A DNA stretch of 64,000 nt from Leptolyngbya sp. NIES-2104 (GTDB lineage: Bacteria; Cyanobacteriota; Cyanobacteriia; Leptolyngbyales; Leptolyngbyaceae). Where the stretch lies: assembly GCF_001485215.1 (NCBI RefSeq), contig NZ_BBWW01000001.1, positions 1,550,001 to 1,614,000 of the forward strand, read 5' to 3'. The position numbers and the translations under genes are program-made. Shown piece after piece: positions 1 through 10,700 of the stretch (positions are counted from its first letter, which is position 1; every line of letters begins with the position of its first letter). Below the pieces are notes generated by a model. It did not search any database, was not told where the DNA came from, and saw only the letters and a program-made list of their open reading frames with translations.

Positions 1-942
1 GACAAAATCCTCATCGCGGTCGGTGGCAAGCCATCTCAACCCAAAATTACAGGCATCGAACATACAATCACTTCTGAGCAAATGTTTCACCTTGAACAAC
101 TACCAAACCGTCTAGCAATTATTGGGGGTGGGTATATTGGAATCGAATTTGCTAGTGTGATGCGTGGATTGGGTGTAGATGTAACGTTGATGAATCATGG
201 AGAGATGATTCTCGAAGGCTTTGATGAAATGATTAGTACGACTGTGAGACAAGGATTAGTCGATCGCGGAATTCAAATCTACTGCAACACCACCGCAGAT
301 AAAATCGAGCGTGTGAACAACGAAATCCAATTACATTTAACCGGAGACCATTCTGATAGTCTTACGGTTGATACAGTTCTCTGTGCGATCGGTCGCGCCC
401 CGAATTTAGAAAATCTCGGTCTAGAAACCGTTGGAGTCGAATTCGATAAAAAAGCGATCGCGGTAGACGAATTCAGCCGCACAAACATTCCAAACATCTA
501 TGCGATCGGAGACTGTACCAATCGAAAACAACTCACTCCGGTTGCCCGCGCTGAAGGAAAAGCATTCGCAGAAACCGCATTCAACCATCAACCGACCCAA
601 ATTGATTCATTGATTCCGTCTGCGGTCTGTGCTCGTCCCGAAGCCGCTTCGGTTGGAATGGCGGAATCTGAAGCGCGAGAGCAATTTGGCGATCGCATCC
701 AATGTTATCAAACCGAGTTCATACCCTTGTTTGAGACTTTAACAGAACGAAAGCTTAAGAGCGTTGCGAAATATGTGACGCTTGACGATCGCGTGATTGG
801 ACTTCATTTAGTCGGAGAAGATTCAGCAGAAATGATTCAAGGATTTAGCTTAGCGATCAAGAAGGGAATTACGAAATCTGAAATTGATCATGCGATCGCG
901 ATCCATCCTTCATCGGCTGAAGAACTATTTTCGGTGGATTGA
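1..942 (+). CDS. gor: glutathione-disulfide reductase-like flavoprotein (5' end missing)
   Basis: The reading frame is open from the first base, so the N-terminal FAD domain with the redox-active disulfide is outside the window. What remains is the NAD(P)H-binding domain, with a GGGYIG nucleotide-binding loop, then an AIGDCT motif that contacts FAD, and the dimerization domain ending in HPSSAEEL. That ending carries the His-Glu pair that serves as acid/base in glutathione reductases. The enzyme would reduce glutathione disulfide in the cytoplasm. Oddly, the two arginines that usually follow the second strand and bind the NADPH 2'-phosphate are not seen; the segment reads LMNHGEMILEGFD. Cofactor preference may therefore differ, or this may be a divergent paralogue. 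Family membership is firm; substrate is inferred. Confidence 0.85.
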   Translation, partial: DKILIAVGGKPSQPKITGIEHTITSEQMFHLEQLPNRLAIIGGGYIGIEFASVMRGLGVDVTLMNHGEMILEGFDEMISTTVRQGLVDRGIQIYCNTTADKIERVNNEIQLHLTGDHSDSLTVDTVLCAIGRAPNLENLGLETVGVEFDKKAIAVDEFSRTNIPNIYAIGDCTNRKQLTPVARAEGKAFAETAFNHQPTQIDSLIPSAVCARPEAASVGMAESEAREQFGDRIQCYQTEFIPLFETLTERKLKSVAKYVTLDDRVIGLHLVGEDSAEMIQGFSLAIKKGITKSEIDHAIAIHPSSAEELFSVD

Positions 943-990
943 TCTAGAGTTGATGGTTTAGATTGATGTTGTTAACGTTCATTGCTCTAA

Positions 991-1120
991 CCCGCCCCGG
1001 AATGGAATTCGGGGCTAACAGTGCGAAGTCAGTTGAAACTGACTGAAGACGATCAAAATTGCTTTTAGTCCCCTTCAGTGGACTTCGTTTGATTAGCCCC
1101 GAATTCCATTCCGGGGCGGG
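991..1120. repeat. structured palindromic repeat, copy 1 (core only)
   Basis: The outer arms at 991-1018 and 1093-1120 are perfect 28-bp reverse complements (left arm begins CCCGCCCCGGAATGG). Between them lies an inner hairpin AGTCAGTT-GA-AACTGACT and a second, weaker one based on GTCC/GGAC. The copy sits between two convergent genes. Related copies lie near 2.8, 51.6, 56.2 and 61.1 kb, but this one has the most divergent arms, altered together so that pairing is kept. The flank GGCAACGAAGCGAAG resembles the right flank of other copies. The outer terminal repeats seen in copies 3-5 are absent. Confidence 0.9.
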
Positions 1121-1161
1121 TCGGCAACGAAGCGAAGATTTCTAGCTTACTGTCTTAACCT

Positions 1162-2655
1162 CTAACTCATTGTTTTCACGAGCAGCTTTTCAGTCTCAGT
1201 AAACGCTTCAAAAGATTGCTCTGCCAAGACATCAAGATCAGCATCCGAAATGTCGCCTTGTCGTTGAGCAATTCGATCGCGCAACTCCTCCTCAGATGCC
1301 TCACAGTACAAAACCTCAACCGGAATTCCGTGTGCCTGTGCTTGCTCGATCACCGGAGCACGCAATGCTTGACGATCATATTTCGCATCCAAAATCACGG
1401 TATACCCCTGAGATGCCAAAGTAACACCCAACTTGAGTAAGCGATCGTACGTTTTCTGCGTCATCTCTGAACTGTACAACGACGCATCCCCTTTCTCATC
1501 TGGAGCAACGCCACCTAAGTGCTTGCGAACTGCATCTGATCGGATTTGAATTGCTCCCGATTCACGCGCCAGTTTTGCAGCGATCGTACTCTTTCCAGAT
1601 CCAGATAGTCCCGACATCAACACAATCTTGCCTTGTTTCGGCTTGGTATACTCCCAGGACAATCGATAGTAACGGCTTGCAGTTTCTTTTGACTCTTCTT
1701 TAACGGACTCCGGAACACTCGGATCACTGAGCAAAAATGATGTTACCTTTGCCCGAACATAAGACTGACGGCTGTTGTAGAGTGGTAGAACTTGCAAGCC
1801 TTCCCAATCACCGGATTGTTCAAGATACGAGTTCAGGAATAAGTTGCTGAGATCAGGACGGTTCCGAGCATCGAAATCCATGATGATGTAAGCAATATCG
1901 AACATCGTATCGACAAAGCGGAATGGCTCATTGAACTCAATGCAATCGAACAATAAAATCTTGCTATTCCAGAAACAAATGTTTCTCAAGTGAACATCAC
2001 CATGACATTCGCGGATAAATCGCTGTTCAACTCGGCTTTTGAACAATGATTCGCTCTCAGCAAAGAGCTGATCGGTGTAAGCTTTCGTCTGATCAAATTG
2101 CTCTTGAGTTTGAGCGACTCCAATGTATCCAACCGTCTGATCATAGTTTTCGTCGATCGCTTGTCGAATCTGCGACACTTCACCAAAACTAAGAATGTAA
2201 TCATTCGTCGGTGCTGATTTGTGAAATGCTGCCATCACTTTCGCCAAATCGATTAAATGCTGTTCCGTGAGTTCACCTCGATCGTACATTGCACTCAACA
2301 GCGTCTCTTGTGGAAACTGCTGCATTTTCACCACATAATCCACAAGCTCACCCTCTCCGCCGAGAATGAACGTTTCGCCATTTTGCGCGATCGGTAAAAT
2401 TCCCAAATACAATTCCGCCGCGCCCCGTTTGTTCAGCCGCAATTCTTCCTCACAGTAAAACTTGCGCTTCTCTAACGTCGAATAGTCTAAGAAACCGAAA
2501 TTCACGGGCTTTTTCAGCTTGTACACGTAGTCTCCAGTGAGAAACACATAAGAAACGTGCGTTTGGATTAACTCGATCGAGCCTTTGACCGGATGATCAT
2601 AAAGAGCAGGATCAAGAAGGGCTTCAACGATCGGGGGAAGGGTCGTAGTCGTCAT
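1162..2655 (-). CDS. aminoglycoside-phosphotransferase-like / P-loop kinase fusion protein
   Basis: This two-domain protein is of the type often annotated as bifunctional aminoglycoside phosphotransferase/ATP-binding protein. The N-terminal part (about residues 30-330) resembles the APH/choline-kinase fold, with CHGDVHLRNICF as the catalytic loop and LFDCIEFNE as the metal-binding segment. The C-terminal part (about 340-497) is a P-loop kinase with Walker A GLSGSGKST, as in small-molecule or gluconate-kinase-like ATPases. The substrate is unknown, and drug resistance should not be inferred. The ATG at 2655 is preferred over an in-frame TTG at 2667. A terminator for the upstream purA-rplY unit ends only about 15 bases before this start, so expression needs its own promoter there or readthrough. 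Confidence 0.8.
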   Translation of the reverse strand: MTTTTLPPIVEALLDPALYDHPVKGSIELIQTHVSYVFLTGDYVYKLKKPVNFGFLDYSTLEKRKFYCEEELRLNKRGAAELYLGILPIAQNGETFILGGEGELVDYVVKMQQFPQETLLSAMYDRGELTEQHLIDLAKVMAAFHKSAPTNDYILSFGEVSQIRQAIDENYDQTVGYIGVAQTQEQFDQTKAYTDQLFAESESLFKSRVEQRFIRECHGDVHLRNICFWNSKILLFDCIEFNEPFRFVDTMFDIAYIIMDFDARNRPDLSNLFLNSYLEQSGDWEGLQVLPLYNSRQSYVRAKVTSFLLSDPSVPESVKEESKETASRYYRLSWEYTKPKQGKIVLMSGLSGSGKSTIAAKLARESGAIQIRSDAVRKHLGGVAPDEKGDASLYSSEMTQKTYDRLLKLGVTLASQGYTVILDAKYDRQALRAPVIEQAQAHGIPVEVLYCEASEEELRDRIAQRQGDISDADLDVLAEQSFEAFTETEKLLVKTMS

Positions 2656-2670
2656 AAACTCACTCAAACT

Positions 2671-2697
2671 AAAAAAGCCAGGGATCTCTCCCTAGCT
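2671..2697 (-). terminator. rho-independent terminator of purA-rplY
   Basis: Read on the minus strand, a 9-bp stem AGCTAGGGA/TCCCTGGCT with one G-U pair is followed by six T residues. It lies downstream of rplY and of repeat copy 2, and just upstream of the ATG of the kinase fusion gene. Confidence 0.75.
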
Positions 2698-2770
2698 TTA
2701 TATACATCAAATCTTCTGACAAGCCGCAAAGACTAAGATGTAGTTTAGAACTTCTTCACTGCGTTCGTGA

Positions 2771-2896
2771 CCGCCCTGAAATAAATTTCGGGCTAACTGG
2801 CGAAAGTCCATTGAAATGGACTAAGAAGATTGAAATCAGTTCGGAGTCTACTTTAGTAGACTTTCGTCGATTAGCCCGAAATTTATTTCAGGGCGG
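2771..2896. repeat. structured palindromic repeat, copy 2 (core only)
   Basis: The outer arms at 2771-2796 and 2871-2896 are perfect 26-bp reverse complements (left arm begins CCGCCCTGAAATAAATTTCG). Inside are hairpins AGTCCATT-GA-AATGGACT and GTCTACT-TT-AGTAGAC. The copy lies between the rplY stop codon and its terminator, so it is probably transcribed as part of the 3' untranslated region. The AATAAATT centre of the arm is specific to this copy and is matched on the other arm. Confidence 0.92.
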
Positions 2897-2931
2897 GAGA
2901 GCGCTGAGACGAACAGGCTTTAAACCACGCT

Positions 2932-3228
2932 CTAATCTTTTTGAGCAAAGAAGCTGATGTGATAGAGCGAACCTTTCCAAGGATGGGTTTGAACTTCACG
3001 CATCACCGTCTTACCATTCCAAGACAACTCAGGAATGCTGACTTCTACGACTGACTTATTCGGAGCCGCATCGCGCACTAAAAATCCAGCAGTTTTCGCA
3101 TCCACGACGAGTTGGATGGACTCAGTACCATTGTGACCATACAGCGTTGCAGGAATTTTGCCACCGCGACGGAGCGCATTCGGCTTACTTCCTTCAGGAC
3201 GTTTTTGAGCTTCGATCGAGAACGGCAT
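2932..3228 (-). CDS. rplY: 50S ribosomal protein L25
   Basis: The 98-residue product matches the short form of bacterial L25, which binds 5S rRNA. The segment [15 protein letters not shown] is the typical N-terminal signature, and the C-terminus lacks the extra domain of the long CTC-type proteins. The ATG at 3228 is the natural start. The gene lies 20 bases downstream of purA on the same strand and probably shares its transcript. The terminator for that transcript lies at 2671-2697, after an intervening repeat element. Confidence 0.9.
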   Translation of the reverse strand: MPFSIEAQKRPEGSKPNALRRGGKIPATLYGHNGTESIQLVVDAKTAGFLVRDAAPNKSVVEVSIPELSWNGKTVMREVQTHPWKGSLYHISFFAQKD

Positions 3229-3248
3229 AATATGAACCTAAAAAGTAA

Positions 3249-4595
<1,347 letters not shown>

Positions 4596-4719
4596 TCAGG
4601 AGTCTAAAGTTTTCAACAAACTCCCATTATCCGCATGGGGTGGCAAATGTGTCAATCGATTTTTTGGTTTGTCCCGGCTCCAAAATTTTCTGCTCAATGG
4701 GAAGCCGAATTTTCATCGG

Positions 4720-5457
4720 TCAATCCCATTCCGCTGCCTCTTCTCGTTCGATTTGTGCGATCGTATTTTTCACACTGTTCCAATCGATGCCCATTTCATT
4801 GCGAATTAATTGCCCTTGTTGTAACTGTAAAATTCGTCCTGCAAACCGTTCCGCCCATTCAAACTGATGAGTAACCACGAGAACCGTAGAATCAACTTGA
4901 GCCAAAACTTTCAGTAAAATCTCGCTGCGAGCAGCATCCAAATTTGCGATCGGTTCATCCAACAACAACACCGCAGGTTGACAGATTAAAGCTCTAGCGA
5001 TCGCGATCCATTGTCGTTCTCCTGTAGAAAGCTCTAGTTCAGATCGATCGAGCCATTCTCGCGGAATGTTCATTCGTTCAACAACTTGATCAATTCGCTG
5101 ATCAATGTCTTTTAAGTTTCTCAACTTCAGCGGATAGATCAAAGCTTCTCTGATCGTTGTTCCGAACAGTTTCGGCTCTTGAGCAACAAAGAGAATTTGC
5201 TGTCTTAATTGCAGGACTGGAATTTCTGAATAAGGCTTACCTTCAAACTCAATTGATCCCGCACTCGGTTCGATCAATCGATTCAATAGTTTGAGCAATG
5301 TTGTTTTTCCAGAACCCGAAGCACCGACGATCGCAATTCGATTGCCTTTCTCCACCACAAACGAAACATTCCGCAGCACTTCATAGCCTGAAATCGGTGT
5401 GCCTTTCTGCGTCACTCGACCCGCCGCGAAACTGACTTGCTCAACTCGAATCCGCAT
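4720..5457 (-). CDS. ABC transporter ATP-binding protein
   Basis: This is a single ABC ATPase domain of 245 residues. Walker A is GASGSGKTT, the Q-loop region is LFVAQEPKLFGTT, the signature motif is LSTGERQW, Walker B is VLLLDEPIANLD, and the switch histidine follows in VVTHQ. It would power a membrane permease, but no typical permease gene adjoins it. The upstream gene encodes a three-helix membrane protein that could be a partner. The ATG at 5457 overlaps the stop of that gene (TGATG), so an upstream in-frame extension to 5496 is rejected. It resembles the small ATPases of the FetA/YbbL type, but substrate cannot be read from sequence. Confidence 0.88.
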   Translation of the reverse strand: MRIRVEQVSFAAGRVTQKGTPISGYEVLRNVSFVVEKGNRIAIVGASGSGKTTLLKLLNRLIEPSAGSIEFEGKPYSEIPVLQLRQQILFVAQEPKLFGTTIREALIYPLKLRNLKDIDQRIDQVVERMNIPREWLDRSELELSTGERQWIAIARALICQPAVLLLDEPIANLDAARSEILLKVLAQVDSTVLVVTHQFEWAERFAGRILQLQQGQLIRNEMGIDWNSVKNTIAQIEREEAAEWD

Positions 5458-5996
5458 CAGATTTTTCCAAGCGCGATCGCAGTCGAAACTGTCCACGCAT
5501 CAATCAACAACAATAAAACTGTAAATCCCAACAAAATCAAATACATCCAGGGTTGTGATAAAGGCTTCACATCAGTTGTATCAATGCCCGTTTGTTTCTG
5601 AACTCGATCGACTAATCGAGCAAATCCCGCCACCCGCATCGGTAAAAGATAACCTTCTCCCGACTTGCTGAGAAAATAGTAAACTAATCCACCTTGTCCA
5701 GTTGATCGAGGTTTCAGCGCTTTCACTTCTGACCAGGGGATTTGCCAACCTTTGCGGAAAAATTTCGGAACCCAAACCGGGTAAGTGACTTGAATTCCGT
5801 CATCGTTTACAATCACGCGCTCACTGAGTGCGCCGAACAAAATCACAAAGCCGATCGCAATGCCCGCCCAAAGCCAACTGCTCGGAACAGGTGCATCAGT
5901 CGCATTCGCCAAAAACGGCAGCGGAGTTGTCAACGCAATATACAAACTTAGCAACGTAATCCGAATCAACGGCGAAATCCGAAACGTATCCGTCAT
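5457..5996 (-). CDS. membrane protein with PH-like soluble domain
   Basis: The 179-residue protein has two hydrophobic segments near the N-terminus (about residues 10-30 and 40-58), a soluble middle region resembling a bacterial PH-like domain (IQVTYPVWVP ... IPWSEVKAL), and a C-terminal membrane segment (about 150-172). The ATG at 5996 overlaps the stop of the upstream hydrolase gene (ATGA) and has a GAGGAG ribosome-binding site nine bases upstream. Its stop overlaps the start of the ABC ATPase gene. These overlaps imply translational coupling of all three. Function is not known. Confidence 0.72.
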   Translation of the reverse strand: MTDTFRISPLIRITLLSLYIALTTPLPFLANATDAPVPSSWLWAGIAIGFVILFGALSERVIVNDDGIQVTYPVWVPKFFRKGWQIPWSEVKALKPRSTGQGGLVYYFLSKSGEGYLLPMRVAGFARLVDRVQKQTGIDTTDVKPLSQPWMYLILLGFTVLLLLIDAWTVSTAIALGKI

Positions 5997-6937
5997 TTCA
6001 CACACTCCTCAATCCAACTCAGAATTTTACGATTCACAATTTCAGGCTGTTCATCATGCGGACAATGCCCTGCATTCTCGATCTCCATCAGTTCTAATTT
6101 CGGATTCAGTTTGACACAAGACGCAGCCAAACTCGGCGGCACGAACTTATCTTGCTTGCCCCAAAACAACAGCATCGGAATCTTCATCGCGGGCAAAATC
6201 GATCGTGCTCTATACTCGGTCATTTTCGGAGTCGTCACCATCGATCGCAGTGCCCTCACCGCACCTCGATCGCGTGCTGGCATCGACAAAATTTCCACCA
6301 GTTCATCGCTAATACTGTCCGAACTCGAATACGCCTGCCGCGCCCACAATCGAACCAGACTCGAACTTCTCAGCACTCGAAAGAACGGATTAAAAATCAA
6401 TGGAAACGTGAAAATACTTTTTGCCACAGCCGCGATCGGACGAAACACTTTTACCGCTGTCCCAGTCCATTCCGGCGCATCCAACACCGAAGAATCCGGC
6501 AAATTCAGCATGACCACACCTTTCACCATTTCAGGATAAGCCTTTGCCGCTGCCAAACACACCATCGAGCCGATCGAGTTTCCGATCAAAACCACAGGCT
6601 CCCGCACAAACGTCAACCAAAAATCGTGAACCTGCTCGATCCACAACACCACGTTATACGGCGCGATCGCTTTTTCCGATGCCCCAAATCCCAACAAATC
6701 CAGCGCGTACACCGTATGATGCTGACTCAGAGCCGAAACGTTATGCCGCCAATGACCGATCGAAGCACCGAACCCGTGAATCAACATCAGCGGGGGAGCA
6801 TTCTCGGATTTTTGCGATCGCATGTACGTATATCGCGTTCGCCAACCGCGCCACATCCAATCGCGCTGACTGCCAATTCTCTGCCGCCAAGGTAAAGCGT
6901 CTACCACAATTCCACCGATCTTACTCTGCTTATTCAT
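5993..6937 (-). CDS. alpha/beta-fold hydrolase
   Basis: This 314-residue hydrolase has an oxyanion-hole motif HGFGAS, the nucleophile elbow GNSIGS with Ser121, an Asp in FWGKQDKFVPP (about residue 260) and a His in NAGHCPHDE (about 290). It is most like the cyanobacterial and chloroplast hydrolases that include pheophytinase and chlorophyll dephytylase, so an esterase acting on a phytyl or lipid ester is plausible but not shown. It is the first gene of a coupled three-gene unit with the membrane protein and ABC ATPase. The ATG at 6937 is the natural start. Confidence 0.8.
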   Translation of the reverse strand: MNKQSKIGGIVVDALPWRQRIGSQRDWMWRGWRTRYTYMRSQKSENAPPLMLIHGFGASIGHWRHNVSALSQHHTVYALDLLGFGASEKAIAPYNVVLWIEQVHDFWLTFVREPVVLIGNSIGSMVCLAAAKAYPEMVKGVVMLNLPDSSVLDAPEWTGTAVKVFRPIAAVAKSIFTFPLIFNPFFRVLRSSSLVRLWARQAYSSSDSISDELVEILSMPARDRGAVRALRSMVTTPKMTEYRARSILPAMKIPMLLFWGKQDKFVPPSLAASCVKLNPKLELMEIENAGHCPHDEQPEIVNRKILSWIEECVK

Positions 6938-7098
6938 TTTAGTGGGAGATCCGAATCCCCAAAATCTCGATCGCTGCTTTAGAATTTACGTAACGAAGTA
7001 GAGAGAAATTTCGCCAAACTGAGTAGAATGGCGAATACAAACGAATAGACAATGATTTAAGTCTTACTCATTGTCAGCTTTATCCACTTACAACACAG

Positions 7099-7632
7099 GT
7101 GCTTGTGATAGAAAAAAGACCCAATCGAGATATGCCCGTGATCAACGAACGAATTCGGTTTCCGAAAGTTCGTGTCATCGATGCTGACGGCTCCCAGCTA
7201 GGGATCATGACCTCGCGAGAAGCCCAAACGATGGCAGACGAAAAGGAACTCGACTTAGTTCTTGTCAGCGACAAGGCTGATCCCCCTGTCGTCAAAATTA
7301 TCGACTACGGTAAGCACAAATTCGAGCAAGAAAAGAAAGCCAAAGAAGCGAAGAAAAAGCAGCATACCGTAGACGTGAAGGAAGTCAAAATGCGCTACAA
7401 AATTGAGGAACACGATTACAACGTGCGAATCAATCAAGCCGAACGCTTCCTCAAAGCCGGAGATAAAGTCAAAGCGACGATCATGTTTCGAGGACGAGAG
7501 ATTCAGCACAGTGATCTTGCGGAGACTTTGCTGAAGCGGATGGCGGGCGACCTTCAAGAAATTGCCGAAGTGCAACAAGCCCCGAAAAAAGAAGGGCGTA
7601 ATATGATGATGCTGTTGGCACCGAAGAAATAA
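7099..7632 (+). CDS. infC: translation initiation factor IF-3
   Basis: IF-3 binds the 30S subunit and checks start-codon and initiator-tRNA pairing. The N-terminal domain ([13 protein letters not shown], about residues 15-85) is joined by a Lys-rich linker ([15 protein letters not shown]) to the C-terminal domain ([14 protein letters not shown] ... FRGREIQH), ending APKK. The best start is GTG at 7099, or GTG at 7105. An ATG at 7132 would delete residues that align with cyanobacterial IF-3 (the KRPNRD segment). A non-ATG start fits the known habit of infC genes. A strong terminator follows at 7662. Confidence 0.93.
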   Translation: MLVIEKRPNRDMPVINERIRFPKVRVIDADGSQLGIMTSREAQTMADEKELDLVLVSDKADPPVVKIIDYGKHKFEQEKKAKEAKKKQHTVDVKEVKMRYKIEEHDYNVRINQAERFLKAGDKVKATIMFRGREIQHSDLAETLLKRMAGDLQEIAEVQQAPKKEGRNMMMLLAPKK

Positions 7633-7661
7633 GCCACGATCGCGCATCTATCAAGTGAATC

Positions 7662-7696
7662 AAGGACAGTGGGATAAACTTCTCGCTGTCCTTTTT
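7662..7696 (+). terminator. rho-independent terminator of infC
   Basis: An AAGGACAG stem pairs with CTGTCCTT across a loop and is followed by a run of five T residues, 30 bases after the infC stop codon. Confidence 0.8.
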
Positions 7697-7791
7697 GCTT
7701 GTTTTAGCGATGGGATCTGTTGGGCATCTTAGGGAGGATTCCCGCCAATGTGGAATCATGTGCATCAATTCAACTCAGAACAGCCTCCCTC

Positions 7792-10700
7792 ATGGTTTCG
7801 ACAAATCAAGCTCCCGACAAATCCGGAGAAAGCCCATTTCTCCGCTGGATTAACCTCCGATCTGGTGAAGGCGATCGAACGTTTTGGATGTTCGCCTTCT
7901 ACACCTTCACTTCGACGGGGCTGATTTGGCTTGAAGCCTGTTCAGTTGAGATGTTCCTCGCCCAATTCGGAGCAGCAAATTTACCGCTGATCTACATTGT
8001 TAGTGCGGCACTCAAGATTGGGTTAGGCTGGCTCTATTCGGAACTTCAGAGATATCTACCGCTCAGAGCTGTGATTGTTACGATCGCGCTTCTGCTCGCA
8101 TCTCCGCTTCCGTTCTTCTCAGTCGGTTTATCGGGCGGATTCGGTGAGCAATTCGGTCAATTCTATGTGCTGCAAGTTGTCGTTTTCGGGATGCAGCTTT
8201 GGCTTGAAGCAAGTCACGTTCTCAACGATCTAAATGCGTCCATCACTGCGAATCAGCTTTTCAACATTCGAGAAATCAAGCGTACCTATCCCTTAATTAG
8301 CAGCGGAATTCTGGTTGCTGATGTGGTTGGTGGCTTCTCACTGCCGTTTGTACTGGGACTGTTCCCGCGTGATGTGGCAGTCTCTCAAGTTCTGTTGATT
8401 GCTTTCGGATTCATGCTGTCTGGAGCCGTCATTCTATGGGGGCTGAGCCATCTGTATCAGCAGGCTTTTCCAGAAGTGCGGCGGCGGCGCGATGATACAA
8501 CGGCGGAAAATTCTGCAACTCGGCTCCAAGGACAAATGCAGCGATATATGTCCCTGTTGCAGATCTTCTTTGCTCTCGCGCAAGTGTTTCTGCTCCTGAT
8601 TGAGTTTCAATTTCTGACTCAGCTTGGACAGCATTCTGAAATTTCATCACAGCTAGGAAAAGGAGATATTGCGGGATTTCTTGGCATCTTTAATGGGGCA
8701 ATGGGGATCTGTGAACTGATCATGCAGTGGTCATTTTCGAGCCGAGTGCTCGATCGCGTTGGCGTTTTTCGATCGCTGATGTTGATGCCGCTCATCATTA
8801 TCGGATTCACTGGAGTTTCGATCACTGGAGTTTCTCCGGTCTTCGTGAGCATTCTAGTGATGCGATTTCTCTATGAATTGCTGCACTATACGTTGTTAAC
8901 CGGTAGCGTTCCATTCTTGTTCTACTCGGTGCCAGATTACCTACGAAATCGAGAACAGGCGAGAGTTCGAGGGATTGCAGAACCGATTTCGACTGCACTC
9001 ACTGGATTGATGCTTCTGGGACTTGTGAAACTCGGTCTAAACGGGATGGGAGCCGCTGAGAAGCTAAGTTTAGGAATCATGATTGTATTTGCGATTGGAT
9101 GGCTCATCACGATCGTATTTCTCAAAAAAGAGTATCTCAATCTCTTAGTGCTCAATGCCGGACGTGGGCAATTAAGTACTTCAGATGTGGATATGAAAGC
9201 ATTGCGGCAAAGAACGATCGAGACTTTAGAAAAGCCCGGAGCCGATGAAGATAAACGGGCTTGTATTGACTTTCTAAGCGATATCGATGGCAAAAATGCT
9301 GGAGAGGTTTTAGCCCCACTTCTTTCTAAGCTCACACCAGAATTGCAGCACAAAAGTATCGAAGTGATGCTGAATCATCCAAATCCTGCTTTTCTCAATC
9401 CGGTGAAGTCTCTATGTTCTCAGCGTCCTGCACCAGAAGTGATGGCAGTCGCTCTAAGATACATTTGGCTCACAGAAGAAACCGCTTCAATTAGCGAACT
9501 GCGGCACTATCTCAAACCGAATCATCCTTCGATCGTGAGAGCGACCGCAGCTTCATTAATTCTACGTCAAGGAACAATCTCAGAGAAAGCCGAAGCAACT
9601 TATGTGTTGCAGGCGATGTTAAAGCACAAACAAACTCAGGAACGAGTGATCGGTTGTCGGGCACTAGGGGGAGCAGTTCATCTGCAAGGACTTCGATTGT
9701 GGTTGAAACCATATGTTGCCGATTTGTTGAAAGATCCGTCGATCGAAGTGAAATGCGCCACTTTAGAAGCAATCTCAGCTACTCGATCCGAAGAATTCTA
9801 CCGCTATCTGCTCAGTGGTTTGTATGTTCGTCCCACTCGTGAAGCCGCGAAATCCGCCTTAGTTCGATTAGGGAATGAAGTCTTACCGAAACTGATTTGG
9901 ATTGCAGATGATATCGATCGACCGCCCTTGGTACGAAGTGAAGCATTTAGCGCGATCGGACAAATCGGAACGCCTGAAGCGATCGAGCTTTTGATTTCTC
10001 GCTTGCTAACCTCTTGGGGAACCACTCGACGATTACTATTACGAATTCTGCTGAAAATCCCGAATGAGAAAGGAATTGAAGCAGTTTCAGAGCGTCTAGG
10101 CAGACAAGGCATCGAAGAGCTAATTGACCAAGAGTTAATGTTTATGGGGCAAGTGTATGCTGCTTCAATGGATTTGATTCTAGAGCGAGTTCGATGTGAT
10201 GAAACGGTCTTATTGCGATCGGCATTAGAAACATTGCCAACCGACAGTATCGAGCGATTGTTTTTATTAATGAAATTCCTTTATCCAATCGGTTCGATTC
10301 GAGTGGCAGAATTTAACTTTCAGTCAGATTCTCGATCGGCGATCGCTCAAGGGCTAGAAATTCTCGATAGTACTTTGGACATTGGGAATAAACGAGCATT
10401 GTTGGGAGTGCTCGATCATGAATTATCGATGGATAAGCTACAAAGTTTGTCGAGCGTTGTTTCCTACACACCGATGCAGCCGAACGAGCGATTAAATCAG
10501 CTTCTAGAACTGCGACATTTCATCTCAGATTGGGCATTAGCATGTTGTTTCCATTTAGCAAGACGAGCGCGATGGGATCTCAGTGGGGACGCAATTCGAT
10601 CGAGCTTGAGACATCCGAGGGGATATGTTCGCGAAGCCGTTCTCAGCTACATTGCCAAGCAATATCCCCAACAGTTAGGGCGAGTGCTCCAAAAGTTTCA

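Noticed and set aside
1162-2655. An aminoglycoside resistance gene
   Set aside because: The APH-like fold is shared by many small-molecule kinases, and the fusion with a P-loop kinase is a chromosomal type with no link to resistance or mobile elements here.
991-2896. A CRISPR array formed by the palindromic repeats
   Set aside because: Copies are dispersed and about 130 bp or more, without regular spacers or cas genes anywhere in the window.
6152-6895. Plus-strand reading frame of 247 codons inside the hydrolase gene
   Set aside because: Composition is extreme in His, Arg and Gln, no family features, and it is fully antisense to a clear alpha/beta hydrolase.
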